Below are positions 42,131 through 50,388 of a DNA stretch of 64,000 nt, in pieces (position 1 is the first letter of the stretch; each line of letters starts with the position of its first letter). The notes under the pieces were generated by a model. It was not told where the DNA came from, did not search any database, and saw only the letters and a program-made list of their open reading frames with translations. Origin of the DNA: Catenulispora sp. EB89. Lineage in GTDB: Bacteria; Actinomycetota; Actinomycetes; Streptomycetales; Catenulisporaceae. Location of the stretch: the NCBI RefSeq assembly GCF_041261445.1, contig NZ_JBGCCU010000002.1, forward strand, positions 682,001 to 746,000, in the 5' to 3' direction. A program made the translations under genes and the position numbers.

Positions 42131-43126
42131 TTAGGGCCGCTCGGGCCAGTGCCGTCCGAGCGGCTCTTTGCTGCGCAGCAGCGGATCGGTGATGCCGTCC
42201 CAGCACGCCAGCGCCGCGTGGTCCCAGTCCGCGAGTTCCGCTCCGGCCTCGTATGCGGACTCGTAGAAGGCCAGCGCGCAGCCCACTGGGTCGTCCTCCA
42301 TACGCGCCGCGTCATAGGAGTAGTACGCGGTATGGCTCCCGCGCGCCGTGACCCACCGAGCGGCCTCGGGACGCAGCGTCTTCTCCTCGATGCCCTTGGG
42401 CTCGGGATACGTATAGGAGTAGAACGTGGGCTCCGGGGTGTCGGGGTCGCCGTACCAGAACCCGGAGCTGATCTGCTCCCGGGAGTAGGACTCGCGGGTC
42501 GCCTCGTCCATGCCGTCCGGCGTGGGGATGTGGCGCGGCGAATAGCGCTGGGTCGCGATGTCGAACGTGTGCCAGAAGACCTGGACCGGGCTGACCTTGC
42601 CGGAGAAGGCCGCGCTGAACTCCTCCAGGATGCGGCCCACCTGGCTGTAGACCTTGAAGGCTCGGTGCGCGTGTTCCGGCACATAGATCTTGTGTTCCGT
42701 GTCTTCCGCGAACGGACGCTCTTTGTCCGGGAGGTCATAAGGGTACGGATGCGCTATATACGGATCGACGTCCAGCGCACGCAGAGCGTCCTGAGTCTGG
42801 CTGTAGAAGGACGCGACCGTCTGGTCCGTCAGCGGCACCAACGCCTGGCCACCGTGGTCGGTGTCGATGCGCAGGACATGGTCGAAGAAGTCGAATTCAC
42901 AGGTGAACAGCGGGCCCTGTTGCGCCGTGCCGAGTTCGACGGTGGACCAGCCGCGCGGCTGGTTCCGCAGCGTCATGTGCCACCAGTGGTTGCGGCGGAT
43001 GCCCCGCGCGAGGGCGATCTTGCCGACGATCTGGAGATAGCGGTGCAGGGTTTCCCGCGTGGGACGCCACTCCTCGTAGGGGATGGCGGGGAGGACTTCC
43101 GTCGGGGTCCATGGCGACTCGGTCAT
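42131..43126 (-). CDS. DUF5996 family protein
   Basis: A 331-residue cytoplasmic protein. It contains NHWWHMTLRNQPRGWSTVEL, EFDFFDHVLRIDT and FWHTFDIATQRYSPR, conserved Trp/His-rich motifs typical of the DUF5996 family. No enzyme activity is known. ATG 43126 is chosen from the family N-terminus (WTPTEVLPAIPYEEW). The frame continues upstream as a shadow of the asparaginase gene. Confidence 0.82.
   Translation of the reverse strand: MTESPWTPTEVLPAIPYEEWRPTRETLHRYLQIVGKIALARGIRRNHWWHMTLRNQPRGWSTVELGTAQQGPLFTCEFDFFDHVLRIDTDHGGQALVPLTDQTVASFYSQTQDALRALDVDPYIAHPYPYDLPDKERPFAEDTEHKIYVPEHAHRAFKVYSQVGRILEEFSAAFSGKVSPVQVFWHTFDIATQRYSPRHIPTPDGMDEATRESYSREQISSGFWYGDPDTPEPTFYSYTYPEPKGIEEKTLRPEAARWVTARGSHTAYYSYDAARMEDDPVGCALAFYESAYEAGAELADWDHAALACWDGITDPLLRSKEPLGRHWPERP
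42136..42164 (+). terminator. Terminator-like hairpin inside the DUF5996 3' end
   Basis: GCCGCTCGG and CCGAGCGGC form a 9-bp stem followed by TCTTTG on the plus strand, 72 bp after the peptidase stop. It may terminate the peptidase transcript within the 3' end of the opposite gene. Confidence 0.4.
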
Positions 43127-43221
43127 GGTCGCGAGCCTAAGCGTGAAACCGGCGGAGCGCCCGTCATGGAGCGCCCCGCCTGGAATCGCTGGGAGCCGCC
43201 CGGAACCGCCCGGACGGGGTC

Positions 43222-44178
43222 CTAGATCGCCGAGCGCACGGCGCCGACCGGGTGCCCGCCGCCCAGCAGCGGGGACTCGGCGTACCGGCTGAGCACCGGG
43301 GCCTCGACGCCGAGCCGGCGCAGCGCGGCGACCAGCACCGGGCCCACGGCGCGGCGCTCGTGGTCGCCGTCGCCGACCTTGAGCGCGACCGCGCGGCCGT
43401 CGGGCAGCGCCACCGCCTGCACGCCCTCGGCGCCGCCCTTGGCCAGCAGCCCGGGGACGCCGGCCATGAAGTCGGTGTCGAGGCGGTCGGTGCCGGAGAC
43501 GTACTCGGGGTGCGCGCGCATGGCGTCGGCGACGCGGCGCTCGGGGCTGGCCGGGGCGGCCAGGACGGCGGTGCGGAAGGCGCGGGCCAGGCCGACGAGC
43601 GAGATGCCGTACAGCGGGGCGCCGCAGCCGTCGACGGCGTCGTGGTGGACCTGCTCGCCGGACAGCCGCTCGACCGCGGCCCGGGAGGCGCGCTGCATCG
43701 GGTGGTCCGGGGCGAGGTAGTCGGCGGTCGGCCAGTGATTGACCACACACGTGGCGAGCATCGCGGCGTGCTTGCCGGAGCAGTTCATGGTGACGCGCTG
43801 CTTGTCGCCGCCGGCCCGGACCAGGGCCAGCTTCGCCTGCTCGGCCAGCGGCCAGTCCGGCGGGCAGGCCAGCATCCGCTCGTCCAGGCCCGCACCGGCC
43901 AGGATCTTGCGCACGCCCTCCAGGTGGAAGGGCTCGCCGGCGTGCGAGGCCGCGGCCAGCGCCAGGAGTTCGCCGGTCAGGTCCAGGCCGTTCTCCAGCA
44001 TGGCGACCGCCTGCATCGGTTTGTTGCTGGACCGCGGCATCATCACCGCCTCCACGTCCCCGTAGGCGAACTCGACGCTGCCGTCGGCGGCCAGGGCCAC
44101 CAGGCGGCCGTCGTGCCACCCCTCGGTGAACCCGGAACGGACTATCTCGGCGAGGGGGACGACTCCCTGTGCGGTCAT
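43222..44178 (-). CDS. L-asparaginase, Rhizobium-type (PF06089)
   Basis: A 318-residue cytoplasmic amidohydrolase. Motifs are PRSSNKPMQA, TMNCSGKHAAML, DGCGAP and GTDRLDTDFM, which belong to the thermolabile Rhizobium-type asparaginase family, unrelated to the E. coli enzymes. It hydrolyses asparagine to aspartate and ammonia. It lies eight bases after rsiG on the same strand and may be cotranscribed. Confidence 0.88.
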   Translation of the reverse strand: MTAQGVVPLAEIVRSGFTEGWHDGRLVALAADGSVEFAYGDVEAVMMPRSSNKPMQAVAMLENGLDLTGELLALAAASHAGEPFHLEGVRKILAGAGLDERMLACPPDWPLAEQAKLALVRAGGDKQRVTMNCSGKHAAMLATCVVNHWPTADYLAPDHPMQRASRAAVERLSGEQVHHDAVDGCGAPLYGISLVGLARAFRTAVLAAPASPERRVADAMRAHPEYVSGTDRLDTDFMAGVPGLLAKGGAEGVQAVALPDGRAVALKVGDGDHERRAVGPVLVAALRRLGVEAPVLSRYAESPLLGGGHPVGAVRSAI

Positions 44179-44186
44179 GTGCGGTG

Positions 44187-44747
44187 TTACTCCATCTTCT
44201 GCTCCTCATTGAGCAGATCGTCGACGGTTGCCTGCCCCTCACGGTAGCGGCGCGCCAGCTCCGCCGCGAACCGGTCGATCACCGACTGCGCGATGCGCCG
44301 GTACTCGGATACTTCCCGCTCATAGGCCTTCAGCGTCAGCCGCGCGTCGGCCAGCTGCCCGTCGGATAGATCCAGGACGATCGCGGGGCCGACCGCGTCG
44401 ATGCGCTCCTCCATCTGTGAGCGGTACTCCCCCGGATCGGGATCGGGCACGATGACGATCTCCATGTGCCGCGGCGAGCGCGCGTTGGCCGGCGGATCGT
44501 CGGCGAGGATCGCCGCCAGCGACTGGACCAGCGGCTCCGGAGAGCCGGCGGCGCGCCGGCGGAGCTCGGCGTCGATTATGTCGATGCGGCCGTGCAGGAC
44601 CCGGCGCAGGTAGGAGAGCTCGGTCTCCTCGCGCAGCGCCGCACCGCGCTCCCGGCGGATCGCGGCGAGTTCGAGGGCCTCGACCTCTGCGTCCGGGCGG
44701 CGGGCGGCGACGAGGACGCGGTCGAGTCTGGTGGCTTGGGTGCCCAT
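44187..44747 (-). CDS. rsiG: RsiG-like c-di-GMP-dependent anti-sigma factor
   Basis: A 186-residue helical protein. Two copies of the RsiG c-di-GMP motif E(x)3S(x)2R(x)3Q(x)3D are visible: E41-S45-R48-H52-D56 (His in place of Gln) and a complete E143-S147-R150-Q154-D158. In Streptomyces RsiG with c-di-GMP holds the sporulation sigma factor WhiG inactive. The motif pair supports this identity strongly; whiG itself is not in the window. ATG 44747 is chosen over an upstream start because the preceding residues are low-complexity. Confidence 0.87.
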   Translation of the reverse strand: MGTQATRLDRVLVAARRPDAEVEALELAAIRRERGAALREETELSYLRRVLHGRIDIIDAELRRRAAGSPEPLVQSLAAILADDPPANARSPRHMEIVIVPDPDPGEYRSQMEERIDAVGPAIVLDLSDGQLADARLTLKAYEREVSEYRRIAQSVIDRFAAELARRYREGQATVDDLLNEEQKME

Positions 44748-45017
44748 AACAGCATCGTTCCATGGTGGGGAATAGCGGGGATTGAGGTTGGGGGTATCGC
44801 CACCCGATCGCGATGGCGTGGCGCGCGCGAGAGCGGCGGCCGTCGGACTTGTCACACTCGGCGGACCGTGCGGTGCCATACCGGTCCCCGCCCTGCTGCT
44901 CGTCCTTCGGGCCCTGCCGCTCTACCCGCTCGCCGCTCTTCCCTTACCCGCTCACCGCTGCCCAAGCCGACCGCGGCCCGATCTCGCCGCACTTACCCGG
45001 CTTGCCGCTCGCCGCCG

Positions 45018-46025
45018 TTACCGCGCGGCGCGGAACGTCGGCCGCCGGTTCGCGCCGGAATCGGGCGCCACCACGATCTCCTGCGCCGCCGGGATGCCGT
45101 CGGCGAGCAGCTGGTCCTCGACCGGTGTGGTGCGCTTCACCACCGCGAGCGCCACGTGGCCGAGCTCGTAGTGGCGCGCGGCGGAGGTCACCTGGCCGAC
45201 CACCCGGCCGTCGCCGGTGGTGACGTCGGTGCCGTGCGCGGGCAGCCGCTCGGGGGTGCCGTCCAGGTGCAGGAAGACCAGGCGGCGCGGCGGGTGGCCG
45301 AGGTTGTCCACCCGCGCGACCGTCTCCTGGCCGCGGTAGCAGCCCTTGTTCAGGTGCACCGCGCCCGGATGGCCGTCGGAGGCGATCCAGTCGATCTCGT
45401 GCGGGATGGTGCGGTCGTCGGTCTCCAGGCCGACACGCGGCCGGTGCGCGGCGATCCGGAGGGCTTCGTAGGCCCACATGCCCACGGGGTCTCCCGCGCC
45501 GCCGTCCTTGGCGAAGTCCGCGAGGCGCTCCCGGGGGAGGAACAGCTCGTGGCCGAGCTCCACCTCGCGGGCCAGCACGCCCTCGGGCACCGGGCCGGTC
45601 GTGAGCACCAGCGCGTAGCGGTCGGTCACGTCCTCCGGCTCGACGCGCATCATGAAGCGCATCCGCTCCAGGAACGCCAGCACCTCCGGCGCGGTGCCCG
45701 GTTCCACGTGGAACCACGTCGCCGCGCCGTCGTCCACCAGGTAGAGCGCGTGCTCGACGCGGCCCTGGGGCGACAGGATCAGCGCCTCGACGGCCACCCC
45801 CGGCTTCAGCGACTCCAGGTGCTGGCTGGTGAACGAGTGCAGCCAGGTCAGCCGGTCCGGCCCGGCCACCCGCAGCACGCCGCGGTGCGACAGGTCCACG
45901 AACCCGCGGTGCTCCTCCGAGAGCCGCCGCTGCTCGCCGTGCGGGTCCCCGTAGTGCGCGGCGACTCCGGCGTCCGGCGGGTCGGCCGGGACGGCGGCGG
46001 GCAGGGTCAGCAAGGGGCTCGTCAT
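45018..46025 (-). CDS. ygfZ: YgfZ/GcvT-domain folate-binding protein
   Basis: A 335-residue protein of the YgfZ family that uses tetrahydrofolate in iron-sulfur cluster maintenance. The signature KGCYRGQE, with Cys near residue 227, is present, and the GcvT-like N-terminal domain includes DLSHRGVLRVAGPDRLTWLHSFTSQ. ATG 46025 gives the normal family start. It is divergent from a secreted HExxH protein. Placement near fur and sulfur genes fits Fe-S biology. Confidence 0.92.
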   Translation of the reverse strand: MTSPLLTLPAAVPADPPDAGVAAHYGDPHGEQRRLSEEHRGFVDLSHRGVLRVAGPDRLTWLHSFTSQHLESLKPGVAVEALILSPQGRVEHALYLVDDGAATWFHVEPGTAPEVLAFLERMRFMMRVEPEDVTDRYALVLTTGPVPEGVLAREVELGHELFLPRERLADFAKDGGAGDPVGMWAYEALRIAAHRPRVGLETDDRTIPHEIDWIASDGHPGAVHLNKGCYRGQETVARVDNLGHPPRRLVFLHLDGTPERLPAHGTDVTTGDGRVVGQVTSAARHYELGHVALAVVKRTTPVEDQLLADGIPAAQEIVVAPDSGANRRPTFRAAR

Positions 46026-46120
46026 GGTTCTAGTCTCTCCTATCGCAAAACGCCTGTTACGCTGCCGTTCTCCCCGCACGCGGGGCTCGATCACATGTAA
46101 CGCGCAGGGCGGGGAAATCC

Positions 46121-47503
46121 ATGGCAAGGCCGACACGGACCACGTGGGTGGCGTGCGCCGCGCTCGCCGCGGTCGGCACGCTCGCGGTCGGCGGCCTCGC
46201 GGCGGCGACGGCGCAGAAGCACCCCGGTCACGGCGCGCCGGCCGCGCAGCCGTCGGTCGGTTCCCGGCCCGCGAGCTCGTCGAGCAGCCCGGCCGACGAG
46301 CCGCCGGACGCCGCGAGCACGCCGGACGCCTCCATATCCGTGGCCGACCTCAACACGTTCGTGGCAGCCCACTCCGCGGCGTTGAAGGCCAGGAACCGCG
46401 CCGGCTTCGTCGCCGCCGTCGATCCCGGGCACCCGGATCTGGTCACCCGCCAGGGGCAGCTCTACGACAACCTGGAGAAGATCCCCTTCACCACCGCGAC
46501 CTACTCGGTCACCATGATCGACGACCAGAGCACCCTCCCGCAGGGCGCGACCGCGACCGTCACGGTGGCCTTCGACCACCAGATCACCGGCGTGGACAGC
46601 GTCCCGGTCGAGGAACGCTACAAGTGGACCGTGGCGCGCACCGGCCCGAAGGCCCCGCTGCGGGTGACCGCGGTCGACGGCGCCACCTCGGAGCACAACT
46701 ACCCGGCGCCCTGGGACGCCGTGGCCGGCCTCACGGTGCTCACCCGACCGAAGGTGGTGATCATGGCGGACGACACGTCGGCGTCCTTCGCCAAGAGCCA
46801 CGCGGACGCTCTGGAGCGCGACGCGGAGTACGACTTCGCGCACTGGACCGGCGGCTCGGGCACGGCGCCCGGCTTCGCCGTCTTCCTCACCGCCGACCGC
46901 TCCCGGTACGAGGCCATATACAGCCAGAACCGCGCCGAGTCGGTCGGGGTGACGGTGCCCATAGCCGCGGCGGGCAAGGACGACGGCTTCTATCCGAGCT
47001 CCCGTATAGCGGTCGACACCACGCAGTACAAGAACGTCGACCCCGCCGACGCCGACATCGTGTTCAAGCACGAGATGGCGCACGCGATGATCGGTCCGTT
47101 CGAGGACCAGAGCGCGACCTCCGGCCAGCAGCACTTGTGGGTCATAGAGGGGTTCGCGGAGTGGGAATCACAGAGGATGTACTCCACGTCGGAACTCCTC
47201 TATGACGGCGACACACTGCACGCCTACGTCAGCAAGCACGGCGTTCCGCACGCACTCCCCACGGACAGCCAGGTCTACAGCTCCGACTCCGACACGTCCG
47301 GGCTGAACTACTTCTACGCACACATGGCGATCCGCTATATGGCCGACGAGTACAGCCCTGAGAAGGTCGATCAGTTCGTCCTGGCCGTCTACCAGCACGC
47401 GACGGCGTCCACGTGTGTCGACGACGCCATGAAGAACGTTCTGGGGACCACCACGGATCAGTTCACTCGGGGTTTTGCGAAGTGGCTTCGGAACTCTGTG
47501 TGA
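46121..47503 (+). CDS. Secreted zinc metallopeptidase-like protein (gluzincin)
   Basis: A 460-residue exported protein. A signal peptide or anchor (about 8-28) is followed by a Ser/Pro linker (30-70) and an NTF2-like or beta domain. The C-terminal half carries FKHEMAHAMI (about 315-324) and WVIEGFAEW (about 341-349), the HExxH plus downstream Glu pattern of MA-clan gluzincins. Thus zinc ligands and catalytic Glu are all present. The substrate is unknown. Its 3' end overlaps the convergent Fur gene by 41 bp. Confidence 0.85.
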   Translation: MARPTRTTWVACAALAAVGTLAVGGLAAATAQKHPGHGAPAAQPSVGSRPASSSSSPADEPPDAASTPDASISVADLNTFVAAHSAALKARNRAGFVAAVDPGHPDLVTRQGQLYDNLEKIPFTTATYSVTMIDDQSTLPQGATATVTVAFDHQITGVDSVPVEERYKWTVARTGPKAPLRVTAVDGATSEHNYPAPWDAVAGLTVLTRPKVVIMADDTSASFAKSHADALERDAEYDFAHWTGGSGTAPGFAVFLTADRSRYEAIYSQNRAESVGVTVPIAAAGKDDGFYPSSRIAVDTTQYKNVDPADADIVFKHEMAHAMIGPFEDQSATSGQQHLWVIEGFAEWESQRMYSTSELLYDGDTLHAYVSKHGVPHALPTDSQVYSSDSDTSGLNYFYAHMAIRYMADEYSPEKVDQFVLAVYQHATASTCVDDAMKNVLGTTTDQFTRGFAKWLRNSV

Positions 47504-47924
47504 GAGCGGAGCACTCCGCGCACGTCCCGAACACCGCCAGGTGCCGCACGTCGGTCTCGAAGCCGTAGTCCTGCTTCAGCCGCTCCACCAATGGCTCGGC
47601 GGCGGAGTCGGCGGCCTCCAGGATGCGTCCGCAGCCCCGGCACACCAGGTGCACGTGCGCCGGCTGATCCGCCGTGTGGTAGATCTGCGCGCCGTGGCCC
47701 AGGTGGGTGTGGGTGACCAGACCGAGCTCCTCGAGCAGCTCCAGGGTCCGGTAGACCGTCGAGAGGTTCACGCCGCGGGCGGTGCGGCGGACCTCCTCGC
47801 AGATGGCCTCGGGGGTGGCGTGGTCCATGGCGGCCACGGCTTGCAGGACGAACTGCCGCTGCGGCGTGAGGCGGTAGCCCTTCGCGCGCAGCTCCTTCGT
47901 CAGGTCCGTGGGCGCGGTTTCCAT
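47463..47924 (-). CDS. Fur-family metal-dependent repressor
   Basis: A 153-residue regulator with the Fur winged helix (about 10-85: YRLTPQRQFVLQAVAAMDHATPEAICEEVRRTARGVNLSTVYRTLELLEELGLV). The dimerisation domain has HVHLVCRGCG and CAEC, two CxxC motifs of the structural zinc site. It controls iron, zinc or peroxide genes; the subtype (Fur, Zur or PerR-like) cannot be decided from sequence alone. It overlaps the secreted peptidase end. Confidence 0.9.
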   Translation of the reverse strand: METAPTDLTKELRAKGYRLTPQRQFVLQAVAAMDHATPEAICEEVRRTARGVNLSTVYRTLELLEELGLVTHTHLGHGAQIYHTADQPAHVHLVCRGCGRILEAADSAAEPLVERLKQDYGFETDVRHLAVFGTCAECSALTQSSEATSQNPE

Positions 47925-47992
47925 ACCACCACTATCCCACCGGGCGGGGACAGTGGTCGCCACCGTCCATACGCGCAGATTTCCTGGAAGAC

Positions 47993-48526
47993 TTAATTGA
48001 CCGGCTTCAGCTGCGCCGAGAGATGCGACTGCATCGACTGGCCCATGGCCGCCATGTCGAACGCCCACAGCAGATCGCCCTGGACCAGACCGTACAGGCG
48101 GTGTCCCGCCGTGTACTCCTTGGCCGTCTCGGTGCGCGCGACCACGTCGGTACGCAGCTCGACCTTAGCGCCGTCCGCCTCGCCGACCCAGATCTCGGAG
48201 AAGCCGGTGGGGTGCGCCAGGACCACTTCGAGCTGCGTGCGGGTGGTGCCGGCGGTGCCGTTCTCCTCGGTGCGAGCCTGGGGACGCCAGTAGCCGGACT
48301 CCATGGCCAGCGGCCGGACCTGGTTGCCGTCCTCGTCGAGCAGCCAGGACCGCGACTCGTACTTCAGGAAGGGCTTGTTCGGCGTGTACGAGAACACGGC
48401 CTCCTGCCCGAAGTTGAACGACTCGATGGTCGGGTACCCGCCGACCCCGGCGCCCGCCCAGGTGCCCAGCAGGAACGCCAGCGGCACACAGTCCGGGTGC
48501 AGGTCGGAGGGGATCTCCAGCGGCAT
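47993..48526 (-). CDS. Nitrobindin-like heme-binding beta-barrel protein
   Basis: A 177-residue protein with the nitrobindin/THAP4-like signature GTWAGAGVGGYPTIESFNFGQE near the N-terminus and a conserved His late in the chain (MQSHLSA, about 168) that serves as heme ligand in relatives. Such barrels bind ferric heme and react with nitric oxide or peroxynitrite. Its ATG overlaps the stop of a 34-aa membrane peptide (TGATG). Confidence 0.88.
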   Translation of the reverse strand: MPLEIPSDLHPDCVPLAFLLGTWAGAGVGGYPTIESFNFGQEAVFSYTPNKPFLKYESRSWLLDEDGNQVRPLAMESGYWRPQARTEENGTAGTTRTQLEVVLAHPTGFSEIWVGEADGAKVELRTDVVARTETAKEYTAGHRLYGLVQGDLLWAFDMAAMGQSMQSHLSAQLKPVN

Positions 48527-48630
48527 CAGTTCTGGCCCTTGAACAGCCGCAGCACCGTGAAGGACGCGAACCACACGACGGCCAGGGCCACCAGGACCAG
48601 GAGGATGTCGAAAAGAGCTTGGACGGTCAT
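48526..48630 (-). CDS. 34-aa membrane micro-protein upstream of nitrobindin
   Basis: A 34-residue peptide (MTVQALFDILLVLVALAVVW..., ending in FKGQN) with one TM helix (about 5-26) and a basic C-tail. It overlaps the nitrobindin start by one base (TGATG). GTGGGGAG-type weak site lies upstream. The clean hydrophobic helix and coupling support a real gene; function is unknown. Confidence 0.6.
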   Translation of the reverse strand: MTVQALFDILLVLVALAVVWFASFTVLRLFKGQN

Positions 48631-48841
48631 GGTGGGGAGTTTATCGGAGCGGGTGGCGCGCTGTTCGGTGAGCTGGGTCTCTTCGGGTGTCGGGGCCGGC
48701 GGGGGCGACAGGGCCGACATGACAGCCGGCAGGACAGTGGAGACCGGAGCGAAAACGCGAAGGCGCCCGCCCCCGATCAACCGATCGGTGGCGGGCGCTC
48801 CCCTCACACTCCGGAGGTCCGGCGTCGCCGGGGCAAGCCGC

Positions 48842-49141
48842 TCAGACCGCGAGCGCGACCTCGGCGACCTCGCCCAGCGTCGCCTCGACCGAGGCGTCCA
48901 CGGTGCCGCCGGGCACCAGCGCGCGCACGGTCCAGGTGCCCGGGGCGGCGAAGAAGCGGAAGCCGCCCTCCGGGCTGGTCGGGACCTCGGCGGTGAACTC
49001 GCCGGTGCTGTCCAGCAGCCGCACGTACCCGGTCACCGGCGCGCCGTCACGGCTGACCGCGCCCTGGATGACAGTTTCCTTCGCCACGTCCACTCCTTCG
49101 ATGCTGAATCCGCCGGCGGGGGCGCCGCACGAGGCCGTCAC
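48842..49141 (-). CDS. DUF1416 protein
   Basis: A 99-residue protein of the DUF1416 family: a carboxypeptidase-regulatory-like beta sandwich (VIQGAVSRDGAPVTGYVRLLDSTGEFTAEVPTSPEGGFRFFAAPGTWTVRAL). It starts with GTG overlapping the sulfurtransferase stop (GTGA), the usual pairing in actinobacteria. N-terminal SCGAPAGG carries a conserved Cys. It probably assists sulfur transfer; the exact role is unknown. Confidence 0.9.
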   Translation of the reverse strand: MTASCGAPAGGFSIEGVDVAKETVIQGAVSRDGAPVTGYVRLLDSTGEFTAEVPTSPEGGFRFFAAPGTWTVRALVPGGTVDASVEATLGEVAEVALAV

Positions 49142-50001
49142 TGCTGGCCGCCCTCGGGCGAGCCGGGGTTGGAGCCGAGCGCGACCGGCACGCCGACCAG
49201 CGAGCCGTACTCGGTCCACGAACCGTCGTAGTTCTTCACGTTGGCCTGGCCCAGCAGCTCGTGCAGGACGAACCAGGTGTGCGCCGAGCGCTCGCCGATG
49301 CGGCAGTAGGCGATGGTGTCCTTGGCCAGGTCCACGCCCTCGGCCTCGTACAGCTCGGTCAGCTCCTCGTCGGAGCGGAAGGTGCCGTCGTCGTTGGCCG
49401 CCTTGGACCACGGGATGTTGCGCGCGGTCGGCACGTGGCCGGGGCGCTGCGACTGCTCCTGCGGCAGGTGAGCCGGCGCCAGCAGCTTGCCGGAGTACTC
49501 GTCGGGGCTGCGCACGTCGACCAGGTTGTCGGTGCCGATCGCGGCCACGACGTCGTCGCGGTAGGCGCGCAGCGCCTGGTTCTGCGGCTGCGCCGTGTAG
49601 GTGGTGGCGGTGCGGGTCGGCTGCTCGACGACCAGCTCGCGGGAGTCCAGCTCCCACTTCTTGCGGCCGCCGTCCAGGAGCTTGACGTCGCTGTGGCCGT
49701 AGAGCTTGAAGTACCAGTACGCGTAGGACGCGAACCAGTTGTTGTTGCCGCCGTAGAGCACCACGGTGTCGTCGTTGGCGATGCCGCGCTCGGAGAGCAG
49801 GGCCTCGAACTGCTGCTGGTTCACGAAGTCCCGGCGGACCGGGTCCTGCAGGTCGCGCTTCCAGTCGATCCGGACGGCGTTGCGGATGTGGTTCTTGTCG
49901 TAGGCGGCGGTGTCCTCGTCGACTTCGACGAGGACGACTTTCGGGTCGTCCAGGTGCGCCTGGACCCAGTCGGCGTCGACCAGGACGTCGTTGCGACTCA
50001 T
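49138..50001 (-). CDS. Sulfurtransferase (rhodanese, CysA/SseA type)
   Basis: A 287-residue two-domain rhodanese. The C-terminal active loop is YCRIGERSAHTWF with Cys233. The N-terminal inactive domain begins VDADWVQAHLDD. It moves sulfane sulfur from thiosulfate-type donors to cyanide or thiols, and in actinobacteria is tied to cysteine and Fe-S metabolism. A leader peptide with cysteine codons about 200 bp upstream suggests cysteine-responsive attenuation. It is coupled to DUF1416. Confidence 0.92.
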   Translation of the reverse strand: MSRNDVLVDADWVQAHLDDPKVVLVEVDEDTAAYDKNHIRNAVRIDWKRDLQDPVRRDFVNQQQFEALLSERGIANDDTVVLYGGNNNWFASYAYWYFKLYGHSDVKLLDGGRKKWELDSRELVVEQPTRTATTYTAQPQNQALRAYRDDVVAAIGTDNLVDVRSPDEYSGKLLAPAHLPQEQSQRPGHVPTARNIPWSKAANDDGTFRSDEELTELYEAEGVDLAKDTIAYCRIGERSAHTWFVLHELLGQANVKNYDGSWTEYGSLVGVPVALGSNPGSPEGGQQ

Positions 50002-50207
50002 GGGAGTCCCTCCGGATGGTTCGGGGTTCGGATCGATCGGAGTGAGGTGGTGTGCGCGGACACGGTTGTTCCAGGTCCGCGGGCACGCGGAAGCACGAAG
50101 GTGTCTTGCTTGGGTCCGCGCTGATGGCAGAGGGCCGCCCGTCCTACAGCGGTCGGGCGTCGTGTCCCCACGAAGACGGGGTCACGGAAGCAGCCGACCC
50201 TCCGGGG

Positions 50208-50288
50208 TCAGCGCATTCGACACAGGCAGGCGGCGACGCGGCACAGATCGACTGCGCGTCGCTTGGTGAAGTCCGCCTGCTGCTTCAT
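50208..50288 (-). CDS. Cys-containing leader peptide of the sulfurtransferase operon
   Basis: A 26-codon frame encodes a peptide ending in RAVDLCRVAACLCRMR. The RxVDLCR...CLCR pattern matches the actinobacterial putative leader peptide family that precedes sulfur-metabolism genes, and the Cys codons cluster at the end, as in cysteine attenuators. The ATG lies seven bases after a TAGAGT -10, so the transcript is probably leaderless. It is about 200 bp before the sulfurtransferase. Confidence 0.75.
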   Translation of the reverse strand: MKQQADFTKRRAVDLCRVAACLCRMR

Positions 50289-50295
50289 GTCACCG

Positions 50296-50324
50296 ACTCT
50301 AGAGACGCCTCGGGGCGGTGTCAC
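50296..50324 (-). promoter_or_regulatory. Promoter of the leader peptide and sulfurtransferase
   Basis: On the minus strand GTGACA (50319-50324), a 17-bp spacer and TAGAGT (50296-50301) match a housekeeping-type promoter. Transcription would start at or next to the leader ATG (50288). Confidence 0.7.
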
Positions 50325-50388
50325 GCACGTACCGCACTGTGAGACGACGGTCTTACGTTTTTTACACCGTGCTGGTCACGCCGGGCTT

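Noticed and set aside
43127-44242. Upstream extension of the DUF5996 frame on the minus strand
   Set aside because: The region is the shadow of the asparaginase gene; Arg/Pro/Gly-dominated composition shows it is not coding.
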